Source of the DNA: Clostridiales bacterium
GTDB taxonomy: Bacteria; Bacillota; Clostridia; Oscillospirales; Acutalibacteraceae
NCBI GenBank assembly: GCA_012728445.1
Contig: JAAYFA010000083.1
Location: 1-11,288, forward strand
Direction of reading: 5' to 3'
Length of the DNA: 11,288 nt
The notes beneath the pieces were generated by a model. It was not told the DNA's origin and ran no database searches. It saw only the letters and a list, made by a program, of their open reading frames with translations. Positions 1 to 6,785 of the stretch are shown one piece after another; within the stretch, counting starts at the first letter, position 1, and every line of letters starts with the position of its first letter. Position numbers and translations under genes: made by a program.

Positions 1-1252
1 CTGCGCATGAAACGAAGAATATAAAATATTGCGTGAAGTGGAGTTGAAAGGCGCCGTCAAACAGCGGATTCCCTGCAAATCCAAACATCGACAGTAAGTA
101 TTCACCGGCGGCCGTGAGGTTGTTCGAGCGAAAAAGCACCCAACCGAACAAAACGAAAGTCATGGTGTAAACATATTTAAGCCAACCAAACTTTTTAAAT
201 CTGTTTTCAAAACCGGTCAGTTTTTCCGCTGTTATGAGGACAAAATACATCAGCCCCCAGAGTATAAATGTCCGGTTGGCGCCGTGCCACACCCCGGTCA
301 AAAACCAGACCACAAAAAGATTAAATACCAACCGTGATTTGGACTTTACACGGCTGCCGCCGAGTGGAAAATAAACATAATCCCTGAACCATGTTCCCAA
401 AGAAATGTGCCAACGCCGCCAAAACTCCGAGATTGATTTGGATATATACGGGTAGTTGAAGTTTTCCAAAAAATGAAAGCCGAACATTTTACCCAAGCCG
501 ATCGCCATATCCGAATAGCCGGAAAAATCAAAATAAATTTGAAAAGCATACGCAAAAACGCCAAGCCAAGCGAAGGCGACAGAAAGCCCGCCCTTGCTGT
601 CAAATGCGTGGTCCGCAACAATAGCCATCGTATTGGCCAGCAACACTTTTTTCAGGAACCCTGTTATAAAACGGGTAACGCCCGATGTGAAATCATCGAG
701 CGTTTCTTTCCGATACTTTATTTCTTTGGCGATGGTAGCGTAGCGGACGATGGGGCCTGCAATCAGCTGAGGGAAAAACGATATGTACAGCCCCACATAC
801 AGCGGATTCTTTTGCACTTCGCCAACGCCTCTGTTGACATCAAGCACATACGAAAAAGCCTGAAAGGTAAAGAACGAAATGCCAATGGGCAAGGCAATAA
901 CCGGGACCGTAAGCTGCGCACCGAAAAGGCTGTTGATGCTCTCCAGAGAAAACATCAAATACTTAAAAATAAATAGGATGCCGAGGTTAAAGCCGGTTGC
1001 AAGCGTTAAGATAAACCGTACAACGGCCTTTTTACTTTTAAACCGATGGACCATCAACCCGAAAAACCAGTTCGCCAAAATTGACAGCAGCATGACAAAA
1101 ACAAATTTCGGCTCCCCCCAGGCGTAGAACGCCAGAGAAGCCGAAAAAAGAAAAATATTTTGAAGCAGCCTGCTCTTTCGGAGCAGGACATAATAGCAGA
1201 AAACGACCGCCGGTAGGAAAAAGAAAAGGAAGACAGCGCTTGAAAACAGCAA
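1..1252 (-). CDS. AlgI/DltB-type MBOAT membrane O-acyltransferase, C-terminus beyond window edge
   Basis: I translated the minus strand by hand: the frame is open from position 1252 to the window edge (417 codons; AlgI proteins are usually about 470-520 residues, so the end is missing). The product is a polytopic membrane protein of the MBOAT family, which moves acyl groups, usually acetyl, onto extracytoplasmic polysaccharide or other surface acceptors. The N-terminus reads LFSSAVFLFFFLP after the initiator, a hallmark of AlgI-like proteins. Further in are GISFFTFQAFSYVLDV, QLIAGPIVRY, FDFSGYSDMAIG, SEFWRRWHISLG (His282) and VWHGAN with His323, the invariant MBOAT catalytic histidine. The start is TTG at 1252-1250, directly after the carB TAG. 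Any later ATG would delete the conserved N-terminus. GGGAG lies 11 nt upstream inside carB, so coupled translation is likely. AlgI-like genes are often followed by an SGNH/AlgJ-type partner; here that would lie outside the window. The acceptor substrate is unknown. Confidence 0.93.
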   Translation of the reverse strand, partial: MLFSSAVFLFFFLPAVVFCYYVLLRKSRLLQNIFLFSASLAFYAWGEPKFVFVMLLSILANWFFGLMVHRFKSKKAVVRFILTLATGFNLGILFIFKYLMFSLESINSLFGAQLTVPVIALPIGISFFTFQAFSYVLDVNRGVGEVQKNPLYVGLYISFFPQLIAGPIVRYATIAKEIKYRKETLDDFTSGVTRFITGFLKKVLLANTMAIVADHAFDSKGGLSVAFAWLGVFAYAFQIYFDFSGYSDMAIGLGKMFGFHFLENFNYPYISKSISEFWRRWHISLGTWFRDYVYFPLGGSRVKSKSRLVFNLFVVWFLTGVWHGANRTFILWGLMYFVLITAEKLTGFENRFKKFGWLKYVYTMTFVLFGWVLFRSNNLTAAGEYLLSMFGFAGNPLFDGAFQLHFTQYFIFFVSCA

Positions 1253-4200
1253 CTATTCAACAGCTCCCTGCCTGAATATTTGGGCAATGTCCGTGACGCT
1301 GAGAATCCCGGAGGCCACAATGCGTGTACTTTCCATTAAAACCCGCGCAGCGTCAAGCGATGTCAGGCAAGCGGTACCGGCTTCCGCAGCGAGACGGCGC
1401 AGTTTAAAGCCGTCGCGTTTTTCCAGCCTGCCATGGGTCGGTGTGTTGATGATGAGCGAAACGCCGCCCTCACCCAGCATATCCATGATATTGGGGCTTT
1501 CCCCCGAAATTTTGTTGACAAGTTTTGCTTTGATGCCGGCGTCTTCAAGCGCTTTCAACGTGCCGGTTGTCGCATAAAACTCAAAATCGCTGTCTGCGAA
1601 ACACTTGAGCATCTCACAGACTTCCGGTTTATCCTTATCCCTCACGGTCACAATAATTTTACCGTTTTGGGGCAATAGTACGCCGCCGCCCTCAAAAGCT
1701 TTGAGCAAAGCCTCGTTATAATTGCGGGCGATACCGAGTACCTCGCCCGTTGATTTCATTTCGGGCCCCAAGGATGTATCCGCCCCGATAATTTTTTCAA
1801 ACGAAAAGACGGGCAGCTTGATGGCGTAATACCCGCTGTTTTTGTACAGTCCCGTACCGAAGCCCATATCCCGTATGCTTTCGCCCATCATGGCTCTTGT
1901 GGCAAGCTCTATGGCGGGGATGCCTGTCACCTTGCTGATGTATGGCACCGTGCGAGAAGAACGCGGGTTTACCTCAATAATATAGACCTTCTCTTTGAAC
2001 ACAATAAACTGGATGTTCATCATGCCGACAATTTCCAGTGCGAAGGCAAGACGGCGGGAGTATTCCACAATCGTATCCTGCACCTGTTGGCTCAAAGTAA
2101 CCGCCGGGTATACGGAAATCGAGTCACCCGAATGGATGCCGGCCCTGTCAATATGCTCCATAATACCGGGGATGAGGATATCCTTGCCGTCACAAATGGC
2201 GTCCACCTCAACCTCTTTGCCCATGATGTATTTATCCACAAGCACAGGATGTTCCTGCAAGGTACGATTTATAATTTCCATAAACTCACGAATATCGTCG
2301 TCCGAAACAGCGATTTGCATGCCTTGCCCACCGAGTACATAGCTCGGGCGCACAAGCACCGGGTAGCCCAGAGAATGCGCGGCCAGCAAGGCCTCTTCTT
2401 CTGTAAAAACGGTTTGTCCCTTTGGACGAGCGATATCGCAGGTTTCGAGTATTTCGTCAAAGCGCTCCCTGTCCTCCGCGGCGTCCACGTGGTCAGCGTC
2501 TGTGCCGTATATGTGCACCCCTAAATCATGCAGGGTTTTTGTGAGTTTAATTGCGGTCTGCCCGCCGAATTGTACGATAGCCCCGTCGGGTTTTTCAAGC
2601 GCGACAACATTTGCGACATATTCGGGCGTTAGCGGCTCAAAATACAGTTTATCCGCCACGTCAAAGTCGGTTGATACCGTTTCGGGGTTGTTGTTAATAA
2701 TGATTGTTTCGTAGCCAAGTTTTTTAAGCGCCCAGATGTTGTGACCGGAGCAGTAATCAAACTCGATCCCCTGCCCGATGCGGATAGGACCGGAACCGAG
2801 CACCAGTACCTTCTTGCGGTCGGAAGTCGGGTCCACCTCATTTTCCACCCCGTAATCGGAATAATAATACGGCGTTTTTGCCGCAAACTCGCCCGCACAG
2901 GTGTCCACAATCGAAAACGCCGGTGTGATACCCCACATTTCACGCATGGTTTTAACCGCGGAAGGCGTACTCGCAATGCCGCGGGCAATCATCGCGTCTG
3001 TAAAGCCCATCTTTTTTGCCATGAGCAAGGTCTCTTTATCGCACGAGCCGGCGCTCAGCTTTTTTTCCATATGAACAATGTTTTCGATTTTTGTTAAAAA
3101 CCACATATCAATGGTCGTAATTTCATGTATCTCCCCGGTCGTAATACCGTTGAAAATAGATGCTGCGATGGCGAAAAGACGTTCGTTGTCTACGCTGAGC
3201 AGCAGCTCGCGGAGTTCCTCGTTGCTTTTTGCCGTTAAAACGGGTAAAAGCAAGCTTTCCCTGTTTTCTTCAAGAGAGTTGACTGCCTTGTGCAAGGCCG
3301 CCTCAAAAGAGCGAGAGATGGCCATGACTTCGCCCGTTGCCTTCATCTGTGTACCGAGGGTCCGCTTGGCGGTGATAAACTTATCAAAAGGCCATTTGGG
3401 GAACTTTACCACACAGTAATCCAGCGTCGGCTCAAAGCTGGCAAAGGTTTTGCCCGTTATGGCGTTGGTAATTTCGTCAAGGCCAAGGCCCAAAGCGATT
3501 TTTGCCGCAACCCTGGCTATCGGGTAACCGGTTGCCTTTGAGGCAAGCGCGGAAGAGCGAGAAACCCTGGGGTTTACCTCTATAACCGCATATTCGAAGG
3601 AATCCGTGTGCAAAGCAAACTGCACATTACAGCCGCCCTGTATCCCCAGTGCACAGATGATATTAAACGCAGAGCTACGCAGCATTTGATGGTCTTTATC
3701 CGACAGCGTTTGTGACGGCGCAACCACGATGGAATCCCCCGTATGCACACCGACGGGGTCAAAGTTTTCCATATTGCACACCGTGATACAGTTGCCTTTA
3801 CCGTCGCGCATCACTTCATATTCTATTTCTTTCCAACCCGAGATGCATTTTTCAATCAGCACTTGGCCGACTCTGGAAAGGCGTATGCCGTTTGTCGCAA
3901 TTTCTCTGAGTTCTTTGGGGTTGCAAACAATACCGCCGCCGGTGCCGCCGAGGGTGTAGGCGGGACGCACGATGACCGGGTAGCCGATTTTTTCCGCAAA
4001 AACCAGCGCATCCCGGACCGTTTCAACAACCAAGGATTCGATACAAGGCTCTCCTATGGCTTCCATGGTATCCTTAAACTCTTGCCTGTCCTCCGCCATT
4101 TTAATCGCTCTGGCCGAAATACCGATAAGTTTCACGTTATATTTTTCGAGGATACCCTTTTCGTCAAGTTCCATCGCCAAGTTTAGCCCCGTTTGCCCGC

Positions 4201-4468
4201 CTAATGTCGGCAGGATGGAATCGGGGCGCTCAGCCTCAATGATTTTTGTCAGTGTCGGTATCGTCAGCGGTTCGATGTAGACGATGTCCGCTATCTCGCC
4301 GTCCGTCATGATGGTGGCGGGGTTGGAGTTTGCCAAAACAACCTCAATGCCTTCCTCACGAAGCGAGCGGCAGGCCTGCGTGCCGGCGTAATCAAATTCC
4401 GCCGCTTGGCCGATGATGATGGGGCCCGAACCTATTACAAGAACTTTTTTTATACTCTGATCAATCAT
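1253..4468 (-). CDS. carB: Carbamoyl-phosphate synthetase large (synthetase) subunit CarB
   Basis: The large subunit makes carbamoyl phosphate from bicarbonate, ammonia and two ATP, for arginine and pyrimidine synthesis. Two homologous ATP-grasp halves are visible. The first has EDRQEF (Arg128), VRPAYTLGGTGGG (Arg168), HTGDSIVVAPSQTL and EVNPRVSRSSALASKATG. The second has EDRERF, VRPSYVLGGQGMQI, HSGDSISVYPAVTLS and EVNPRSSRTVP. Nothing catalytic appears lost. The C-terminal MGS-like allosteric domain keeps Thr967, Thr970, Lys986 and Asn1008 at positions that bind UMP in E. coli CarB (aligned by eye from memory), so UMP inhibition is plausible. The start could be ATG at 4480 or ATG at 4468. 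The only Shine-Dalgarno, GGAGG at 4485-4481, touches the first ATG (no spacer) and is 12 nt from the second. The second also gives the usual N-terminal length (1071 aa versus 1073 in E. coli), so I prefer it. It overlaps carA by 8 nt (20 nt with the longer form). Confidence 0.97.
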   Translation of the reverse strand: MIDQSIKKVLVIGSGPIIIGQAAEFDYAGTQACRSLREEGIEVVLANSNPATIMTDGEIADIVYIEPLTIPTLTKIIEAERPDSILPTLGGQTGLNLAMELDEKGILEKYNVKLIGISARAIKMAEDRQEFKDTMEAIGEPCIESLVVETVRDALVFAEKIGYPVIVRPAYTLGGTGGGIVCNPKELREIATNGIRLSRVGQVLIEKCISGWKEIEYEVMRDGKGNCITVCNMENFDPVGVHTGDSIVVAPSQTLSDKDHQMLRSSAFNIICALGIQGGCNVQFALHTDSFEYAVIEVNPRVSRSSALASKATGYPIARVAAKIALGLGLDEITNAITGKTFASFEPTLDYCVVKFPKWPFDKFITAKRTLGTQMKATGEVMAISRSFEAALHKAVNSLEENRESLLLPVLTAKSNEELRELLLSVDNERLFAIAASIFNGITTGEIHEITTIDMWFLTKIENIVHMEKKLSAGSCDKETLLMAKKMGFTDAMIARGIASTPSAVKTMREMWGITPAFSIVDTCAGEFAAKTPYYYSDYGVENEVDPTSDRKKVLVLGSGPIRIGQGIEFDYCSGHNIWALKKLGYETIIINNNPETVSTDFDVADKLYFEPLTPEYVANVVALEKPDGAIVQFGGQTAIKLTKTLHDLGVHIYGTDADHVDAAEDRERFDEILETCDIARPKGQTVFTEEEALLAAHSLGYPVLVRPSYVLGGQGMQIAVSDDDIREFMEIINRTLQEHPVLVDKYIMGKEVEVDAICDGKDILIPGIMEHIDRAGIHSGDSISVYPAVTLSQQVQDTIVEYSRRLAFALEIVGMMNIQFIVFKEKVYIIEVNPRSSRTVPYISKVTGIPAIELATRAMMGESIRDMGFGTGLYKNSGYYAIKLPVFSFEKIIGADTSLGPEMKSTGEVLGIARNYNEALLKAFEGGGVLLPQNGKIIVTVRDKDKPEVCEMLKCFADSDFEFYATTGTLKALEDAGIKAKLVNKISGESPNIMDMLGEGGVSLIINTPTHGRLEKRDGFKLRRLAAEAGTACLTSLDAARVLMESTRIVASGILSVTDIAQIFRQGAVE

Positions 4469-5543
4469 TGTATTGGCCATCCTCCATCATTGTTATGAAG
4501 CGGTCGAACAAGAAAGCGGTGCCTTGCACACCGGGCGAAGCGCTAGGATAAAATTGAACGGTAACAACAGGCTTGCCGTGGTAGACAATGCCTTCCACCG
4601 TTTTGTCGTTGACGTTGATGCAGTTTATTTCCGCATTTTCCGGCAACCCTTCCGCACTCACCATGTACCCGTGGTTTTGCGCGGTTATATATGTTTTGTC
4701 TTGATTCAAAAATTTTACCGGGTAATTTGTTCCCCTATGACCCTGTTCCATTTTTTGGGTTTTGCCCCCTGTCGCCAACGCCATCAACTGATGCCCCAGG
4801 CCAACACCGAAGGTAGGAAGGGAAAGATCATACAGTTTCTTGATTTCTTTAATAATATCCGCATTGTGAGCCGGGTCACCCGGCCCGCTTGAGAGCATAA
4901 GACCGTCGTGCTTGCCGGCCATAATCTCTTGTGCTGTGGTAAAACTAGGGTAAAGAGTTACCTTGCAACCGCGGCTAACAAGCGCTTGCTGGAGATTGTT
5001 CAGCGTGCCGCAATCTAAAAGGGCAACAGAATGACCGGTGTTTTCCATCCCAAAAGTCATTGATTGCTCAATGCTGACGGATTCCACCAGTCTGATTTGC
5101 TTGAAAGAAGAGATCACATCCATTAAACGAGGCATGTTCGAAATGTTGTCTGTTATCACACCCCGCATGGTCCCTTTTTCTCTTAATTTTTTAACAACCG
5201 CTCTTGTGTCAACATTGCAAATGCACGGGATGTTGAATTCAAGCAATATTTCTTCAAGCGGTTGCGTGCATCTGAAATTGGAAGGTTTGTCGCAAAGTTC
5301 GTGGACAATGAGCGCGCAAGGCTGCAAGCGTAAAGATTCAAAATCCTCACGGCTGATGCCGTAGTTGCCAATCATCGGATAGGTCATCACGACACCTTGC
5401 CCCGCATACGACGGGTCTGTTAAAACTTCAAGATAGCCGGTCATCGAGGTGTTAAACACCACCTCACAAGCAGTTTCGTGAAATGCTCCGCGTTGGTTGC
5501 CTTCAAAAATTGAGCCGTCTTCCAGTAGCAAATATGCCCTCAT
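4461..5543 (-). CDS. carA: Carbamoyl-phosphate synthetase small subunit CarA with catalytic triad lost (pseudo-glutaminase)
   Basis: CarA normally hydrolyses glutamine and passes ammonia through a tunnel to CarB. This 360-residue protein has both usual parts: the CarA-specific N-terminal domain (FNTSMTGYLEVLTDPSY, Ser45; NVDTRAVVKKLREKGTMRG) and a class I amidotransferase domain (LSSGPGDP at 218-224; LGHQLMALATGG; AQNHGYMV, His291). The active site is altered. The nucleophile in FGxCLGHQ is Gly248 (codon GGC at 4802-4800), the His of the usual HPEA motif is Tyr332, and the Glu is Ser334, reading FYPSASPG. Leu181 replaces the Lys of DFGxKxNI. From residue 181 onward a constant offset of 21 to E. 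coli CarA numbering (269, 353, 355, 202) supports an ungapped alignment. Gln252 and Asp313 are kept. The frame is intact and overlaps carB, so it is not a decayed gene. I infer a structural or regulatory subunit of an ammonia-using enzyme. Start: the ATG gives the usual MRAYLLLEDGSIFEG; the Shine-Dalgarno is weak (GAAAGG, about 12 nt away). Confidence 0.94.
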   Translation of the reverse strand: MRAYLLLEDGSIFEGNQRGAFHETACEVVFNTSMTGYLEVLTDPSYAGQGVVMTYPMIGNYGISREDFESLRLQPCALIVHELCDKPSNFRCTQPLEEILLEFNIPCICNVDTRAVVKKLREKGTMRGVITDNISNMPRLMDVISSFKQIRLVESVSIEQSMTFGMENTGHSVALLDCGTLNNLQQALVSRGCKVTLYPSFTTAQEIMAGKHDGLMLSSGPGDPAHNADIIKEIKKLYDLSLPTFGVGLGHQLMALATGGKTQKMEQGHRGTNYPVKFLNQDKTYITAQNHGYMVSAEGLPENAEINCINVNDKTVEGIVYHGKPVVTVQFYPSASPGVQGTAFLFDRFITMMEDGQYND

Positions 5544-5569
5544 TGATTCACCATGCCTTTCAAAGAAAT

Positions 5570-5590
5570 GAAGCGCTTCTAACGGAGAAG
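5570..5590 (-). promoter_or_regulatory. Overlapping small inverted repeats in the carA leader
   Basis: Two inverted repeats share the same CTTC block. GAAGCGCTTC (5570-5579) is a perfect 10-nt palindrome. CTTCT-AACGG-AGAAG (5576-5590) is a 5-bp arm repeat with a 5-nt loop. They sit about 30 nt upstream of the carA ATG, next to where transcription would begin if the TATACT at 5594-5589 is a -10 box. They could be an operator or a weak alternative hairpin pair. No PyrR-binding loop, T-box or clear ArgR box was recognised in this 111-nt spacer. The function is unknown and the repeats are short enough to be chance. Confidence 0.25.
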
Positions 5591-5594
5591 TATA
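5589..5594 (-). promoter_or_regulatory. Possible -10 box upstream of carA
   Basis: On the minus strand TATACT lies 46 nt before the carA ATG, in the 111-nt spacer after ribF. The hexamer 17 nt further upstream (around 5612-5617) does not resemble TTGACA, and the TCGACA at 5607-5602 is far too close. If this is a promoter, it is a weak or activator-dependent one. The upstream part of the spacer (5610-5654) is very AT-rich. Confidence 0.25.
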
Positions 5595-5654
5595 GCACGG
5601 ATGTCGAAATACTTATATTTGTAGTGGAACAATAAAAAATAATTAATCATTTAT

Positions 5655-6554
5655 TTATGTTTTTTCGTGAAAATATTCTTTCGCATCTTGGATATCTCGC
5701 CTGATTTGTTCACTGAGTGCCTGCGGCGACTCAAACTTGCGCTCGGGGCGCAGATACTTAACCAGCTCCACCTCAATACGACGCCCGTACAGGTCGCCGG
5801 AAAAATCCATGATGCAGGTCTCACTACGCAAGGAGCTTCCGTTAAAAGTCGGGCGGAAGCCGATATCCGTAACCGCTGTATACCGCGCGCCGTCAACTAT
5901 AGCGCCGGATATATAAACCCCGTACTTTGGGATAACGAAGCCTTCGGGGAAATTCTGGTTGATGGTCGGAATGCCCAGTTGCCGCCCCAGTATTTTCCCG
6001 CCGACAACCTCAAAATTATAAGAAAAAGCTCTGCCGAGCATCGCGTTAGCCGGTTCCAGGTCGCCGTTTTCAATTGCGGTGCGGATGCGCGTTGAGCTTA
6101 TCGGCAGGCTATCGTACGTTATCGCGTGCGTTACCTTGCAGGCAAGGTTTCTCTCTTCACAAAGTGTTTTAAGTAAATCGGCATCCCCCGCGCCGTCATG
6201 ACCGAAACGGTAATCATACCCACAGCACACCGCTTTGGCATGGAGCCTTTTCATCAGCACATCTTCCAAAAACGCTGTCGCCGTCAGATTGCGGACTTCC
6301 TCAAACGGTATGGTGAAATGGCGAACGCCCATCGCATCAAGTTCTTTAAGGCGCAGCGATTCCGGTAGAATTGCGACCGGCGCTTTACCCGTCAGCACCA
6401 ACTGCGGGTGTTTGTCAAACAACACCACGCAAGGCGTCAACCCCTGCGCTTTGAAGGCCAAAGCAGAGTTGATAACTGCCGTGTGCCCCTTGTGCAAACC
6501 GTCAAAGGTACCCAGCGCTACAGCCGAGGGCTTGTCGAAAATAGTTGAAAGCAT
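5655..6554 (-). CDS. ribF: Bifunctional riboflavin kinase / FAD synthetase RibF
   Basis: RibF phosphorylates riboflavin to FMN and adenylates FMN to FAD in the cytoplasm. The 299-residue length is typical for the bacterial fused enzyme. The N-terminal nucleotidyltransferase domain has GTFDGLHKGH at 15-24 (the HxGH-type motif), GYDYRFGHDGAGD at 112-124 and ISSTRIR at 152-158. The C-terminal kinase domain has LGRQLGIPTIN (PTxN at 196-199), YGVYISG, TDIGFRPTFNG, Glu245 in the ETCIMDFSGDLYG segment (the position of the catalytic Glu) and KYLRPERKFES. The ATG start is supported by the length and by AAAGGGA about 10 nt upstream. The gene sits alone between typA (231 nt upstream) and carA (111 nt downstream), so co-transcription with either is possible but not shown. 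No FMN riboswitch was recognised in front of it. Confidence 0.97.
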   Translation of the reverse strand: MLSTIFDKPSAVALGTFDGLHKGHTAVINSALAFKAQGLTPCVVLFDKHPQLVLTGKAPVAILPESLRLKELDAMGVRHFTIPFEEVRNLTATAFLEDVLMKRLHAKAVCCGYDYRFGHDGAGDADLLKTLCEERNLACKVTHAITYDSLPISSTRIRTAIENGDLEPANAMLGRAFSYNFEVVGGKILGRQLGIPTINQNFPEGFVIPKYGVYISGAIVDGARYTAVTDIGFRPTFNGSSLRSETCIMDFSGDLYGRRIEVELVKYLRPERKFESPQALSEQIRRDIQDAKEYFHEKT

Positions 6555-6620
6555 GAAACTGCAGTCCCTTTCTGAAGGAATTTAGTATGGAGACGCAATG
6601 GGGGAGCGTGACTTCATCAC

Positions 6621-6771
6621 GGGAAGCGGTAGAAAAGCAATAGGGGTTGCGGTCGGATTGGCGAGGTTGCGCTAAAGGTTACTTTGTCTTGCAATAAAAA
6701 GCATTGAGGGTAAAGGTTTTGCGTTAAACGCACCCATTTATCGTTCTTCCATTGCTTTTCCATCGCTTCCC
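6621..6771. repeat. 23-nt inverted repeat in the typA-ribF spacer
   Basis: The left arm (6621-6643) begins GGGAAGCGGTAGAAAAGC. The right arm (6749-6771), read on the minus strand, begins GGGAAGCGATGGAAAAGC. They match at 20 of 23 positions, separated by 105 nt. In a minus-strand transcript two of the three mismatches become G-U pairs, leaving one A-C mismatch; a plus-strand transcript would have one G-U and two A-C. The right arm starts 14 nt after the typA stop. The spacer also holds a 13-nt palindrome (TGCGTTAAACGCA, 6720-6732). No U-run follows, so this is not a standard terminator. It may be a mobile-element remnant, a dispersed intergenic repeat or a 3'UTR fold. Confidence 0.6.
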
Positions 6772-6779
6772 TATTGCTT
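6747..6779. repeat. Three tandem 11-nt units just downstream of typA
   Basis: On the plus strand three consecutive 11-mers read TTCCATTGCTT (6747-6757), TTCCATCGCTT (6758-6768) and CCCTATTGCTT (6769-6779). A weaker fourth, ATTTATCGTTC, precedes them at 6736-6746. Two inverted copies stand at 6624-6645 (AAGCGGTAGAA, then AAGCAATAGGG). The last matches the 6769-6779 unit perfectly in inverted orientation. The array forms most of the right arm of the longer inverted repeat. It is non-coding. Confidence 0.6.
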
Positions 6780-6785
6780 CTCTTC

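Larger units (their letters stand above)
6555..6785. other. typA-ribF intergenic spacer, 231 nt
   Basis: This is the longest gene-free stretch in the window. Besides the 11-nt units and the inverted repeat it holds a small hairpin CGTGA-CTTCA-TCACG (6607-6621). I found no convincing sigma-70 promoter for ribF on the minus strand (CATACT near 6584-6589 lacks a matching -35), no intrinsic terminator with a T-run, no tRNA and no recognised riboswitch. Confidence 0.5.

Noticed and set aside
473..976. Plus-strand frame of 167 codons near the left end
   Set aside because: It lies opposite the MBOAT gene, whose hand-translated frame gives continuous family motifs. The plus-strand product has no recognisable domain.
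1054..1320. Minus-strand 88-codon frame spanning the carB end
   Set aside because: It is out of frame with both carB and the MBOAT gene, and each of those explains its half of the region with conserved motifs.
4461..5543. carA as a pseudogene because its active site is missing
   Set aside because: The frame is full length with no frameshift or stop, keeps its structural motifs (GPGDP, LGHQ, QNHG) and overlaps an intact carB. Loss is confined to catalytic positions.
5638..5654. AT-rich imperfect palindrome (AATAATTAATCATTT) as an ArgR box near carA
   Set aside because: It lacks the TGAAT/ATTCA half-sites of the ArgR consensus, and such AT-rich near-palindromes are expected by chance. It also touches the ribF stop region.
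6720..6732. TGCGTTAAACGCA palindrome as a terminator for typA
   Set aside because: Six-bp arms around a single central base cannot form a normal RNA hairpin loop, and no T-run follows on the minus strand.
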